Below, in pieces: positions 52,311 through 61,204 of a stretch of DNA of 64,000 nt; positions within the stretch are counted from its first letter, which is position 1, and each line of letters starts with the position of its first letter. Location: positions 214,001 through 278,000 of the forward strand of contig JADJVD010000003.1 of the NCBI GenBank assembly GCA_016716745.1. The letters are read 5' to 3'. A program made the position numbers and the translations under genes. Source of the DNA: Hyphomicrobiales bacterium (lineage in GTDB: Bacteria; Pseudomonadota; Alphaproteobacteria; Rhizobiales; Beijerinckiaceae). The notes beneath the pieces were generated by a model that saw nothing but the letters and a program-made list of their open reading frames with translations, made no database searches and had not been told where the DNA came from.

Positions 52311-52386
52311 TGGCGCTCCCTAGGGGACTCGAACCCCTGTTTTCGCCGTGAGAGGGCGACGTCCTGGACCGCTAGACGAAGGGAGC
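52311..52386 (-). tRNA. tRNA-Glu, anticodon CUC
   Basis: On the minus strand the molecule begins gctcccttcgtctagcggtc. The 7-bp acceptor stem GCTCCCT/AGGGAGC, a D-arm with AGCGGTCCAGGAC, an anticodon stem TCGCC/GGCGA with loop CTCTCAC (anticodon CTC), and a T-arm AGGGGTTCGAGTCCCCT are all intact. The discriminator G and CCA are encoded (52311-52314). Confidence 0.96.
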
Positions 52387-52461
52387 AGCGGCAGGCGCGC
52401 TCTATACGCGGCCCGCATGCGGCGCGCAAGAGGCCGATCCCGGATTCGCGCGGCCGCGCCG

Positions 52462-53004
52462 TCAGCGATAGCACTGCCAGCTGCTGGCGCCCACGCAGGC
52501 GCTTGCGCAGGGCACTGCGCCACCGCACTGCGCGTTGCACTGCGCGTGGATCCGCCCCATGCACGCGTTGCGCTGCGGCTGCTCGGCGGCGGCGCCGCGC
52601 AGCGCCTGTGCGGCGGCGCGATCGGCGGCCTCGGATCGGGCGTCCTCGCGCGCGATGCGCCGCTTCAGGCCCGGATCGGCGATTTCGAGCCCGCGCATGA
52701 TTTCGCGCAGCGAGGCGCTCGTCGCCGCCACCCATTTCGGGTCCATGCCCGGGCAATTGCGCTTGCCCTGAATGACCGACAGCGTGACGCGCGCGGACCG
52801 GTAGCACTCCTCGGCGTCTTGCGCCGCGCAGGCCTCGCGCGTCATCCGCACGCCGATGTTGCCGCTCTCGACATTGGAGTCGGCCGTCGCGTTGCAGGCG
52901 GCCAGCGCCGCGCCGGCCCCGGCCCACAGCGCGGCCACAACGGCGATGAGCGTCCTTGCGCGGGCGCTCGCGCCGGCAAACATCTGGAACGCCGCTTCGG
53001 CCAT
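52462..53004 (-). CDS. Secreted Cys-rich protein, unknown function
   Basis: This is a 180-residue protein. ATG 53004 follows GGGAGGG by six bases. A signal peptide ends at GAALA-ACNAT. The mature part has ten Cys; six are packed in the last 35 residues (NACMGRIHAQCNAQC ... CVGASSWQCYR), suggesting a disulfide-stabilised periplasmic domain. The middle is helical and Ala/Arg-rich. No family recognised. It is 26 bases downstream of the LPG-synthase-like gene in the same direction, likely one operon. Confidence 0.75.
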   Translation of the reverse strand: MAEAAFQMFAGASARARTLIAVVAALWAGAGAALAACNATADSNVESGNIGVRMTREACAAQDAEECYRSARVTLSVIQGKRNCPGMDPKWVAATSASLREIMRGLEIADPGLKRRIAREDARSEAADRAAAQALRGAAAEQPQRNACMGRIHAQCNAQCGGAVPCASACVGASSWQCYR

Positions 53005-53030
53005 CGCGCCCTCCCGCTTTCCGCGCCCCG

Positions 53031-54092
53031 TCAGTGACGCAGCAGATCCTTCGGCGGCTCGACCTCCCGCGCCGCGCGGCCGAGCTGGGAGTGCTCGAAC
53101 ATCAGGATCGCGGGAATAGACATCAGCAGCGGCAGGATCAGGTAGAACAGCCGCCAGACGAGCAGGGCGGCGAAGAGGGAGGTCGGCGGCACGCCGGGCA
53201 TGATCGCCAGGAACACCGCCTCCATCACGCCGATGCCGCCCGGCACCTGGCTGAGCAGGCCGGCCGAGAAGGACAGCAGGAACGCGCCCAGCACGATCAT
53301 GAAGTTCGGGCTCGTGTCGGCGGGCAGCGCGAAATAGATGATGCCGGCTGCGCCGACGAGTTCGAGCGGGGCGGCCAGATACTGGCGCGCGACAATCGGC
53401 AGGCGGGGGTAGACGAGTTCGAATCCGCCGATCTTCAACGGCCGGAAATGCAGCCAGGCGCCCACCGTGTAGAGCGTGCAGAAGGCGAGGCAAGCCATGC
53501 CGACGAGCCGGCCGAACGCCTCGATGTTCGAGCGGCGGGCGATGAAGGGCGACAGCTCGGCGAGGGGGCGCAGGATCTGCGGCTCGTAGAGCAGCACGAG
53601 CCCCGTGAGCAGGATCGTCCCGAAGGCGAAGGTGAAAGAGCAGATCGCCACCAGAACCGCGATCTCGTGCGGCGACAGACCCTTCGCGGTGTAGGCGCGG
53701 AACCGCACCATGCCGCCGGAAAAGACCGAGGCGCCGATATTGTGCGAGAGCGCATAGGTGACGAAGGAGCAGATCGCGATGTAGAGCCACGAGATGCCCT
53801 TCTCGCGGCCGAGATGGATGAGCGCGATGCGGTCGTACCAGGCGAGCGCCAGATAGGCGACGAGCGTCGACAGCAGGGCGAGGCCGTAGCCGTGCCAGGG
53901 GATGTCGGCCAGACGCTCGGCGATGACGGCGACGATGAGCTTCAGATCGGCGAACACGCCGTGGCCGAGAAGCTTGCGCACCGCAGGGTCGATCGCGACT
54001 TCCGCGAGCAGCTTCTTGTAGAGGAGGCGCACCGACCAGGCGACGGCCGCAACCGCCACCAGCGGCCAGATCAGGTCGCGAATCCGCTTCAT
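53031..54092 (-). CDS. Lysylphosphatidylglycerol synthase transmembrane-domain (YbhN/UPF0104) protein
   Basis: This 353-residue polytopic protein matches the flippase-like membrane part of MprF without the aminoacyl-transferase. Seen: NIGASVFSGGMVRFRAYTAK, the conserved SQVPGGIGVMEAVFLAI, and about eight hydrophobic helices. Start ATG 54092 follows AGGACGGA; the longer frame upstream (to 54242) lacks homology. Members are thought to move lipids or lipid-linked sugars; the substrate here is unknown. Confidence 0.85.
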   Translation of the reverse strand: MKRIRDLIWPLVAVAAVAWSVRLLYKKLLAEVAIDPAVRKLLGHGVFADLKLIVAVIAERLADIPWHGYGLALLSTLVAYLALAWYDRIALIHLGREKGISWLYIAICSFVTYALSHNIGASVFSGGMVRFRAYTAKGLSPHEIAVLVAICSFTFAFGTILLTGLVLLYEPQILRPLAELSPFIARRSNIEAFGRLVGMACLAFCTLYTVGAWLHFRPLKIGGFELVYPRLPIVARQYLAAPLELVGAAGIIYFALPADTSPNFMIVLGAFLLSFSAGLLSQVPGGIGVMEAVFLAIMPGVPPTSLFAALLVWRLFYLILPLLMSIPAILMFEHSQLGRAAREVEPPKDLLRH

Positions 54093-54241
54093 TCCGTCCT
54101 GTGCGCTCTCGAGGCGTCGGGTCGCCCGCGCGCATCCCTGCATGACGGGGCGGGACTGCGCAAGCGCCGCGTGAGCATGGCGGCGGGCGTCCGCGCAGAG
54201 TATTGAAAAATCCGCCGCAATCGTGAACAGGGAGCGTCGCA

Positions 54242-54871
54242 ATGAAGGCGCTGCAACTGCCCGTCGACGCCTATACGGATCTGCCGCCCGGCCTCGTCGC
54301 CAACGTCGTCACCTATCTCGAGATGCGCGCGCGTCCAGCGCCGGCGCAGGGTCCGGCGGCGGGGCTGACCTTCGCGCGGCTGCGCGGGGCGCAGGCGGCG
54401 CGCTATCTGGACCTCTACCGCCGGCTCGGCGAGCGCTGGATGTGGTTCTCGCGCCTGGCGCTGGGGCCGCAGGCGTTGAGGGCGATCCTCGACGATCCGG
54501 CGGTGGAGGCTTACGCCGCCGTCCGCGACGGGGCGGATGTCGGGCTCGTCGAACTCGACGCGCGGGCGGAGGAGGAGACCGAGCTCGCCTTCTTCGGGCT
54601 GGTGGAGGAGGCCGTCGGGGCGGGGCTCGGACGGGCCCTGATGGCGCAGGCGCTGGCGCGCGCCTTCGCCCGGCCGATCCGCCGGTTGTTCGTCCACACC
54701 TGCACGTTCGACCATCCGCGCGCGGTGGACTTCTACCGGGCCTGCGGCTTCGAGCCCTACAAATTCGCCATCGAGCTGACGCGCGACCCGAGGCTCGCGG
54801 GATTGCTGCCCGCCGATGCGGCCCCGCATGTGCCGCTGCTTCACACTCGGCAGGTGCGTGACGGCACATGA
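54242..54871 (+). CDS. GNAT-family N-acetyltransferase
   Basis: This is a 209-residue protein. The acetyl-CoA loop is visible at GAGLGRALMAQALARAFARP, followed by VHTCTFDHPRAVDFYRACGF, the typical last strand-helix-strand. The N-terminal 50 residues (LPVDAYTDLPPGLVANVVTY) are an added segment. The acceptor substrate is unknown. It is divergent from the YbhN-like gene and 59 bases before the caspase gene. Confidence 0.88.
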   Translation: MKALQLPVDAYTDLPPGLVANVVTYLEMRARPAPAQGPAAGLTFARLRGAQAARYLDLYRRLGERWMWFSRLALGPQALRAILDDPAVEAYAAVRDGADVGLVELDARAEEETELAFFGLVEEAVGAGLGRALMAQALARAFARPIRRLFVHTCTFDHPRAVDFYRACGFEPYKFAIELTRDPRLAGLLPADAAPHVPLLHTRQVRDGT

Positions 54872-54930
54872 ATCGACTGTAAAGACGGGCAAAATCGGCG
54901 CATGCTGAAGTCGAAAAGGAGTCCGAAGCC

Positions 54931-56670
54931 ATGCGCCCGCTCAAGCAGTTCCTGCTCGGTTGTCTCGCCGCCCTGGCGGCGCTTGCGAGCGTCGCGACCG
55001 CCGAGGCCGCGGCCGACCGGCGCGTCGCGCTGGTCATCGGCAACGGCGCCTACACGGTGGCCCCGGCGCTCAGCAATCCGGTGACGGACGCCAAGGCGGT
55101 CGCCGCCGCGCTGAAACGTCTCGGCTTCGAGGTGGTGGAGGGATACGATCTCACCTTCGCCGGCATGCGCGGCAAGCTCGGCGAGTTCTCCACCGCGCTG
55201 CAGGATTCGCACGCCGGACTCGTCTACTACGCAGGCCACGGCGTTTCGGTGGATGAGGAGAACTATCTCCTGCCCACCGACATCGCGCTGAAGAACGCCT
55301 CGGACCTCGATCTCAACTCGATGAACCTGTCGCTGATCCTGCGTCAGATGAAGCGCGAGGAGCGCGTCAACATCGTCATCCTCGACGCATGTCGCGACAA
55401 TCCGTTCGCGCGCGAGCTGGCGACCGGCCGCGGCCGGTCGATCGTCGCCGAACGTGGCCTGTCGCGCATCGACAGCGATCTCGCCAAGGGAACGCTGATC
55501 GCCTTCGCGACCGACCCGAAGAGCACCGCGCTCGACGGGCGGGCCGGCGAGAACAGCCCGTTCACGCGCGCGCTGCTGCGCCACCTCGAAACGCCCGGCC
55601 TGTCGATCGACACGGTGATGAACCGGGTGCGCGCCGAAGTGTGGGAAGCGACGAAGAACAAGCAGATGCCGTGGGTCAACACCTCGATCATCGGCGAGTT
55701 CATCCTGCGTCCGGCCGCGCCTGCGCCGGCGCCGCAGCAGGTCGCCGGCCTCGACGCGACGCCGCCGGCCGCGGCCGTCACGCCGCCGCCGGCCGTCGTC
55801 GCCGATCGGGTGATGATGGAGGCTCGGTTCTGGGAATCGGCCGAGCGCGGCAATTCGACGGACGACTATCGCGCCTATCTGGACGCCTATCCGAACGGCA
55901 TCTACGCGCAGATGGCGAAGGCCCGCATCGCGCGCCTCGCGCCGGCCCCGGCTTCGACGCCGGTCGTCGCCGCGCCTGCGCCCGAGGCGGTCAAGCCCGC
56001 CGACAAGCCGGTCGAGACGGCCGCGCTCGAGCAGCGCGGCGACGTCGCCGCCAAGCCGGCGGACGCCGCGCCGGCGGCGCAGGTCGCGGCCGTCCCCGCC
56101 GCCGATCCGGCGCTGAAGGCGGAAGTCGGCACCCTGTTGACCGAACAGGCGATGAAGCTCGACAAGGCGGCCCGCGTCGAAATTCAGGCCCGCCTGAAGG
56201 CGATGCAGTTCGACGCCGGGGCCGAGAACGGCAAGTTCGCCGAGAAGACGCGCGCCGCGCTGGCGGAGTGGCAGAAGTCGCGCGAGTTGCAGGCGACGGG
56301 CTGGCTCGCGCCGTTGCAGCTCGCCGCGCTCAAGGCGCAGAGCGAGTCGCCCTACCAGCGCGCCAAGGAAGCGCAGCGCATGACCCCGGCGAGCGTGCGC
56401 GACGCCGCGTCCGAAGCCACCCGCAAGGTGTCGCGGCCCGTGGCCCGGCCCGCGCCCGCGGTCGCGCCCGGCGTACGCCAGGCCCGGCGCGAGCGAATCA
56501 TCCGCGCGCAGAACGAGGACCGTTTCGTCCGCGACGCGGCCCCGCCGGCGAGCCGGCGCGGCCATCGCGGCCCGCCGCAGGGCGGCGGCGACGCGGGTCC
56601 GGGCATCGGCGCCTTCATCGGCGGCGTCGCCGCCGGCGCCATCCTCGGCGGCGCGTTCCGCCGGCATTGA
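54931..56670 (+). CDS. Secreted caspase-family (peptidase C14) protein with peptidoglycan-binding-like domain
   Basis: This is a 579-residue protein. ATG 54931 follows AAGGAG by eight bases. A signal peptide ends around AEAAA (residue 28). The caspase p20 fold starts DRRVALVIGNGAYTVAPALS; the catalytic dyad is His103 (YYAGHG) and Cys154 (LDACRDNPF). A p10-like part ends near residue 265 (MPWVNTSIIGEFILRP). After a Pro/Ala linker, residues ~400-470 (RVEIQARLKAMQFDAGAENG, TRAALAEWQKSRELQATGWL) match a PGBD-type wall-binding helix bundle. The end is Gly-rich (GIGAFIGGVAAGAILGGAF), a glycine-zipper-like segment that could insert in membrane. Confidence 0.9.
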   Translation: MRPLKQFLLGCLAALAALASVATAEAAADRRVALVIGNGAYTVAPALSNPVTDAKAVAAALKRLGFEVVEGYDLTFAGMRGKLGEFSTALQDSHAGLVYYAGHGVSVDEENYLLPTDIALKNASDLDLNSMNLSLILRQMKREERVNIVILDACRDNPFARELATGRGRSIVAERGLSRIDSDLAKGTLIAFATDPKSTALDGRAGENSPFTRALLRHLETPGLSIDTVMNRVRAEVWEATKNKQMPWVNTSIIGEFILRPAAPAPAPQQVAGLDATPPAAAVTPPPAVVADRVMMEARFWESAERGNSTDDYRAYLDAYPNGIYAQMAKARIARLAPAPASTPVVAAPAPEAVKPADKPVETAALEQRGDVAAKPADAAPAAQVAAVPAADPALKAEVGTLLTEQAMKLDKAARVEIQARLKAMQFDAGAENGKFAEKTRAALAEWQKSRELQATGWLAPLQLAALKAQSESPYQRAKEAQRMTPASVRDAASEATRKVSRPVARPAPAVAPGVRQARRERIIRAQNEDRFVRDAAPPASRRGHRGPPQGGGDAGPGIGAFIGGVAAGAILGGAFRRH

Positions 56671-56693
56671 CCGCTGCGACGATCCGAAACGCG

Positions 56694-56725
56694 AACGGCG
56701 GCCTTGCGGCCGCCGTTTCCTTTTC
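56694..56725 (+). terminator. Rho-independent terminator after the caspase gene
   Basis: A 10-bp perfect stem aacggcggcc/ggccgccgtt with loop ttgc is followed by tccttttcg. It lies 24 bases after the stop. Confidence 0.85.
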
Positions 56726-56757
56726 GTCGGGGGCCTGGCGCGGGGCGCGGCCGCGCG

Positions 56758-57153
56758 TCAGATGCGGGCGGCCTGCATGGCGCTCATCGCGTCGATGTCG
56801 CGCTCGCGCGCGGCCTCGGCCATGCGCTCGCGGCCGTCGAGCGATTCGACCTTCGCAAGCTCCGCGCGCGCCTCGTCGAGCGCCGCGCGCGCCTCGGCGA
56901 GCTGGCCCTCGAGTTCGTGGCGGGACCGCTGCACGTTCTCGCGACGGGTCATCGCGGCGCGGGCGTAGGTCGGATAGGCGAAGTGCGTGGGATCGGCGAT
57001 GCCGGCCCGCTTCTCCTCGGCGGCGATTTCGCGGTCGAGGTCGGTGGACATGCGCGTGAACTCGGCGATCATCGCCTCGATCTGCGCGAGCCGGCGCCGC
57101 CTGTCCTCGACCTGAAAGCGTTTCAAGCGGATCAAAGTGTCCCGCGATTTCAT
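56758..57153 (-). CDS. fliJ: Flagellar export protein FliJ-like
   Basis: This is a 131-residue, almost wholly coiled-coil protein: MKSRDTLIRLKRFQVEDRRR, then heptad-rich helices to MSAMQAARI. FliJ is the central stalk/chaperone-escort of the flagellar type III export ATPase FliI. In Rhizobiales it lies divergent from ctrA, as here. No other flagellar gene is in the window, which supports but does not prove the call. Start ATG 57153 was chosen over the in-frame 57174 for homology. Confidence 0.8.
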   Translation of the reverse strand: MKSRDTLIRLKRFQVEDRRRRLAQIEAMIAEFTRMSTDLDREIAAEEKRAGIADPTHFAYPTYARAAMTRRENVQRSRHELEGQLAEARAALDEARAELAKVESLDGRERMAEAARERDIDAMSAMQAARI

Positions 57154-57600
57154 TACGCACGACTCCAGACGCAAACTGTTCTTGAGATCAGCCCAGACGG
57201 TGGGCCCCGCGAGACGTTGTCAGCATTGACGAACAAAGTTTCGGGTCGGTTACCAAAGGCGAAGCCGCGTTGCGGGGCGCGACTTTGCGCGCGGCGGCCG
57301 GCGCGCCGCCCGCCGGGTCGACCGTTAACGGCCGGGCGCGCCGCGGCGGGGCCGGCGCGGCGGCGTTAAGGCCCCCGATTTTCCGCTCCGTCGCCCGGAA
57401 GCCCCTGAACTTCGGCCAATCCGCAAATTTTCCGGCGCGCGGACTCTGCGCCGCTTGTCAGCGGGAATCAGAGTTTGTTAACCAGTGATCGTTACCGTTC
57501 GAGTCGAGTGGTCCGGGCCGTTGTCCCGGGGGGCAGGCCGCGCTGCAGCGGGCCGGCGCGTCGTTATCGCGCCGTCTCGTAGCCAGGATGGGGATTCGAC
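57154..57600. promoter_or_regulatory. ctrA/fliJ divergent control region (447 bp)
   Basis: Four GANTC sites (CcrM methylation targets) occur: 57161-57165, 57465-57469, 57501-57505 and 57593-57597; three lie within 136 bases of the ctrA start. TTAA cores are at 57325-57328, 57366-57369 and 57478-57481, but no exact TTAA-N7-TTAA CtrA box was found. Cell-cycle control by methylation state is inferred from the Caulobacter ctrA P1 promoter. Confidence 0.55.
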
Positions 57601-58302
57601 ATGCGGGTTCTTCTGATCGAAGATGACAGCGCGACGGCGCAGAGCATCGAGCTGATGCTCAAATCCGAGAATTTCAACGTCTATACGACGGATCTCGGCG
57701 AAGAGGGCATCGACCTCGGCAAGCTCTACGACTACGACATCATTCTGCTCGACCTGAACCTGCCCGACATGTCGGGCTACGAGGTTCTGCGGACGCTGCG
57801 CGTCGCCAAGGTCAAGACGCCGATCCTGATTCTCTCCGGCCTCGCCGGCATCGAGGACAAGGTGAAGGGCCTCGGCTTCGGCGCCGACGACTATCTGACC
57901 AAGCCCTTCCACAAGGACGAGCTGGTCGCCCGCATCCACGCGATCGTGCGTCGCTCCAAGGGCCACGCCCAGTCCGTCATCGCCACCGGCGATCTCGTCG
58001 TCAATCTCGACCAGAAGACGGTCGAGGTCGGCGGCGTTCGCGTGCATCTGACGGGCAAGGAATACCAGATGCTCGAGCTGCTCTCCCTGCGCAAGGGAAC
58101 GACGCTCACCAAGGAGATGTTCCTCAACCATCTCTATGGCGGCATGGACGAGCCGGAGCTGAAGATCATCGACGTGTTCATCTGCAAGCTTCGCAAGAAG
58201 CTCGCCAACGCCTCGCAGGGGCAGAACTATATCGAGACCGTCTGGGGCCGCGGCTATGTGCTGCGCGAACCCTCCGAGGCGGAAGAGCGCGTTCCCGCCT
58301 GA
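57601..58302 (+). CDS. ctrA: Cell-cycle response regulator CtrA
   Basis: This 233-residue OmpR-type regulator has a receiver domain at 1-120, with acidic pocket EDD (7-9), phospho-acceptor Asp51 (DIILLDLNLPDMSG) and Lys in TKPFHKDEL. The winged-helix DNA-binding domain is at ~125-225 (LTGKEYQMLELLSLRKGTTL; LKIIDVFICKLRKKL; YIETVWGRGYVLREP). CtrA is the master cell-cycle regulator of Alphaproteobacteria, controlling flagella, division and DNA methylation genes. The C-terminus ends in VPA rather than the Ala-Ala that directs ClpXP in Caulobacter. Confidence 0.97.
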   Translation: MRVLLIEDDSATAQSIELMLKSENFNVYTTDLGEEGIDLGKLYDYDIILLDLNLPDMSGYEVLRTLRVAKVKTPILILSGLAGIEDKVKGLGFGADDYLTKPFHKDELVARIHAIVRRSKGHAQSVIATGDLVVNLDQKTVEVGGVRVHLTGKEYQMLELLSLRKGTTLTKEMFLNHLYGGMDEPELKIIDVFICKLRKKLANASQGQNYIETVWGRGYVLREPSEAEERVPA

Positions 58303-58332
58303 GCAGCCCTCCCCATCCGACCGGATCGAATG

Positions 58333-58358
58333 CGCGCGCCGAAGGGCGCGCGTTTTGC
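58333..58358 (+). terminator. Rho-independent terminator after ctrA
   Basis: An 8-bp stem cgcgcgcc/ggcgcgcg with a gaag loop is followed by tttt. It is also at the end of the convergent small gene. Confidence 0.85.
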
Positions 58359-58365
58359 GTTTGGC

Positions 58366-58797
58366 TCAGCGCGCCGCCGCGATGACCTGGCAGAGCGTGT
58401 CGCGCACCGCGCCCTCGGGGGCGACCTGACCGGCCTGCACGCGGAACGTGGCGTCAACGCGCACGCCGCCGCCCTGCTTGCGCACGACGAAGCGGACGAA
58501 CTGCGGCCGCCCGGAGCCCGACGTCTCCTGTACGCCGTTGACGACGCCGGCGCGCCGGTCGACCCGGATGTTGTCGAATTCGCGCGCGGCGGCGCGCGCC
58601 ACCTGGTCGAGCGCCGCCGCGGCCGAGACGCCCGGGGCGATGCCCCACGTGCTGTAGACCATCGGCGTCAGCATCGGCGCGCCCTGCACCTGGAGATTGG
58701 CCGCGCAACCTTGCGCCGCAGCCGGCGTCGCCGCCGCTGCGGCGAGCAGCGCCGCCGCGACAGCCCAGCCCGCGCGGGCCCGTTGAAACCCCGTCAT
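58366..58797 (-). CDS. Small secreted protein, unknown function
   Basis: This is a 143-residue protein. A signal peptide ends at PAAA-QGCAAN. The mature part (~114 residues) has an even two Cys (GCAAN near the start and TLCQVI near the end) that may pair, and alternating strands (RPQFVRFVVRKQGGGVRVDA). No family recognised. Confidence 0.65.
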   Translation of the reverse strand: MTGFQRARAGWAVAAALLAAAAATPAAAQGCAANLQVQGAPMLTPMVYSTWGIAPGVSAAAALDQVARAAAREFDNIRVDRRAGVVNGVQETSGSGRPQFVRFVVRKQGGGVRVDATFRVQAGQVAPEGAVRDTLCQVIAAAR

Positions 58798-58910
58798 TCG
58801 CTTGTCCCCGTTTTCGTTTCTCGATGCGCCGGACGGCGCCCGGCCAACGCTAGGGCGCGGTCGCCTGCCGCGAGGCGCGCTCGCGCACATCGCGGCGCGC
58901 CGGACTGCGC

Positions 58911-60503
58911 TCAGCCGCCGAACGAATAGAGCCATGTCTCGGTCAGCGCGTTCGGGCCGGCCTTCAGGAAGGCGCGCAACTGGGCCGTCTGCGCAGGATC
59001 GAGCTGCACGTCGATGGCGGCGCGAAACCCCTTCGTCTCGGGATTGGGCGTCACGAAGGTGCGCACGATCTGCCCCGCCGACAGCGAGGGGACGATCTGC
59101 ACCTGACCCGGATCGCCGAGGTAATAGGCAAGGTCGCCGCCGACGAAATCGATGATGAAGCGACGTGCGCCGGGGGGCGGCGTTTCGGCCGAGCCGCGGG
59201 CGCGCGGCTCGGTCTGGAAGGTGTTGATCGCATAGCCGCCGGGGTTCAGCCGGCGCGCGCCGACCGAGGTGATCTTGTAGCTCAGGCGCAGCGGCGCGCC
59301 CGGCTCCAGCGCCTGTTTCGGCGTCCAGTAGGCGACGATGTTGTCGTTGGTCTCGTCGGTGGTGGGGATTTCGACGAGTTCGAGCTTTCCCTCGCCCCAT
59401 CCCTCGCGCGGCTCGACCCAGTAGCTGGGACGCAGATGATATTCGTTGTCGATGTCCTGATAGTGCTCGAACACGCGGTCGCGCTGCATCAGCCCGAAGC
59501 CGCGCAGGCCGGTGTCGGCGAAGGCGGAGATCTCGGTCTTCGCCGGGTTGCGGAGCGGGCGCCAGATCCATTCGCCCGAGCCGGTGTTGATCAGCAGGCC
59601 GTCCGAATCGTGAAGTTCGGCGCGATAGTCCTCGTGCAGACGGCGCGGCTCGTTCTCGCCGGAGAAATACATCGAGGTCAGCGGGGCCAGGCCGAGCCGG
59701 GTCATCGGGCGGCGCGCGAACAGCGTGGCCGAGACGTCGACCACGGTCTCGGCGGCGGGATAGATGTGGAAGCGATAGGCGCCAGTCACAGAGGGGCTGT
59801 CGAGCAGGGCGTAGACGGTCGCCCGCTCGGCGGCGGCGTCCGGCGATTCGATCCAGAACTCGCGGAAGAAGGGAAACTCCTCCGCGTCCGGTCCGCCGAC
59901 GTTGATCGCCAGCCCGCGCGCCGACAGGCCGTAACGCTGGCCGCGGCCGAGAAAGCGGAAATAGCTCGCGCCGAGAAAGGCGATCAGCTCGTCGAAGACG
60001 CGCGGATCGTTGAGGTGGCCGTGCAGGCGGAAGCCGGCGAACCCCAGATCGAGCGGCAGCGGCTTGTCGAACGGCGTGCGGCCGTAATCGAACATGGTGG
60101 AGGAGAAGGGCGTCGGCACCGGCGCGCCGTTGCGCACCACATTCACGGTGACGGGCCGTTTGAACAGGAAGCCGAGATGGAAGAGCTGCAGGCGGAAGGG
60201 CGTATTCTGCAGCAGCGCCTTGTCGGGCTTGAACCGGATTTCGCGGTAGCGATCGTAGCTCATGCCGGCGAGCGCGTCGGGCAGGGCCGGCGTCGAATCG
60301 TCGAAGGCCGCGCCGGCGAGCTCCTGGGCGCGCGCCACCACCTCGTCATAGCCGAATTTCGGCGTCGGCACGGAGGGGGCGGGGGTGGGCTGCACGGCCG
60401 GGCCCTGCTGGCCGGCGGGCTGGGCCGAGGCGCGGCCGGGCGCAGCGAGCGGGGCCAGCGCCGTCGCGGCGAGCAGGGAGCGGCGGGAGATGCGGTCGAT
60501 CAT
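58911..60503 (-). CDS. Periplasmic glucan biosynthesis protein OpgG/OpgD family
   Basis: This is a 530-residue protein. The N-terminus has a Tat signal (SRRSLLAATALAPLAAPGRA), which favours OpgD-like export; OpgG usually uses Sec. The family core is clear: KFGYDEVVARAQELAG, YDRYREIRFKPDKALL, PFQLQLFHLGF-like FRLQLFHLGFLFKRPV, and SLTSMYFSGEN-like APLTSMYFSGENEPRR. A C-terminal Ig-like domain follows. It shapes osmoregulated periplasmic glucans. No opgH glucosyltransferase is next to it in the window. Confidence 0.92.
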   Translation of the reverse strand: MIDRISRRSLLAATALAPLAAPGRASAQPAGQQGPAVQPTPAPSVPTPKFGYDEVVARAQELAGAAFDDSTPALPDALAGMSYDRYREIRFKPDKALLQNTPFRLQLFHLGFLFKRPVTVNVVRNGAPVPTPFSSTMFDYGRTPFDKPLPLDLGFAGFRLHGHLNDPRVFDELIAFLGASYFRFLGRGQRYGLSARGLAINVGGPDAEEFPFFREFWIESPDAAAERATVYALLDSPSVTGAYRFHIYPAAETVVDVSATLFARRPMTRLGLAPLTSMYFSGENEPRRLHEDYRAELHDSDGLLINTGSGEWIWRPLRNPAKTEISAFADTGLRGFGLMQRDRVFEHYQDIDNEYHLRPSYWVEPREGWGEGKLELVEIPTTDETNDNIVAYWTPKQALEPGAPLRLSYKITSVGARRLNPGGYAINTFQTEPRARGSAETPPPGARRFIIDFVGGDLAYYLGDPGQVQIVPSLSAGQIVRTFVTPNPETKGFRAAIDVQLDPAQTAQLRAFLKAGPNALTETWLYSFGG

Positions 60504-61204
60504 CGGACAAATTGCCTCAGGCGGGCGCGGCGGGCGACAGAGCGATAGGCCAGCTTCGCCCCGCAACGCAAGCGCGGCGCGCCGGACGGTCCTGGCTTCT
60601 CGGAAGAAGGCAGAAAAATCAGGATATTGACCTGGGAGCGCCGGACCCCGCCGGCCGCTGGCCGACGGCTGGGGAAAAAGTGGGCCGCGGGGCAAAAAAC
60701 CGCTTGCGAAACAGGCACGCGGCGCCTATTTCTCCGCTTGCCCAAATCGCACGTGCCTGTGGTCGTGTGTCGGTCGGCGGGGATCCGGACAAGAGGCCGG
60801 TCAACCGCACTGGAAAAACCGGCAGCCGGAGGCGAACCGGCGAACCCCGCCCAACGGGGGACGCGACTTAAAGCAACGACGGACCGGGCTTTTTCGTCTC
60901 AGTCGACCCTCCAAAGGTCGGCGACATGAAGAGGCTTGTCTTTCTTGCCGGGCGTGCGGATCGGGATTTTCCCCTTCCAAACGATGGCCGACTGAACGCG
61001 CTGCGGCTCTCCGCCGCCTCGCGCGCTCTGACGCCAACCGAGCAGCAACCGCCGGCCGACGGCGCGCCTCCGGGCGCCAACCGACGACCGGCCGCAGATG
61101 GATCGACCGCAGGCGCGCGCCTCCACAGCGAGCGACCGACGGACGGACCGGACGCACCGCTTGTGTCTTGGACCGGCGCAGAGCCGGACGTTGGGGGAAC
61201 GCCG
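60504..61204 (+). promoter_or_regulatory. Long structured leader of the decarboxylase gene; candidate speF-type leader RNA
   Basis: This 701-bp region is rich in short hairpins: ccccg-cccaa-cgggg (60845-60859), gtcgacc-ctccaaa-ggtcggc (60902-60922) and ccgg-rich stems at 60780-60835. An ATG at 60926 opens a frame that runs without stop into the decarboxylase. A conserved speF leader motif is known upstream of this gene type in Alphaproteobacteria; assignment here rests on gene context and structure, not on a covariance search. Confidence 0.5.

Noticed and set aside
52145..52386. tRNA-Glu as an integration site for a mobile element
   Set aside because: No integrase, no second copy of the tRNA 3' end and no change in composition next to it; the nearby 14-base duplication is too short to support an att site.
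57478..57495. CtrA autoregulatory box TTAA-N7-TTAA upstream of ctrA
   Set aside because: TTAA at 57478 is followed by TCGTTAC, not a second TTAA at seven bases; only half sites are seen.
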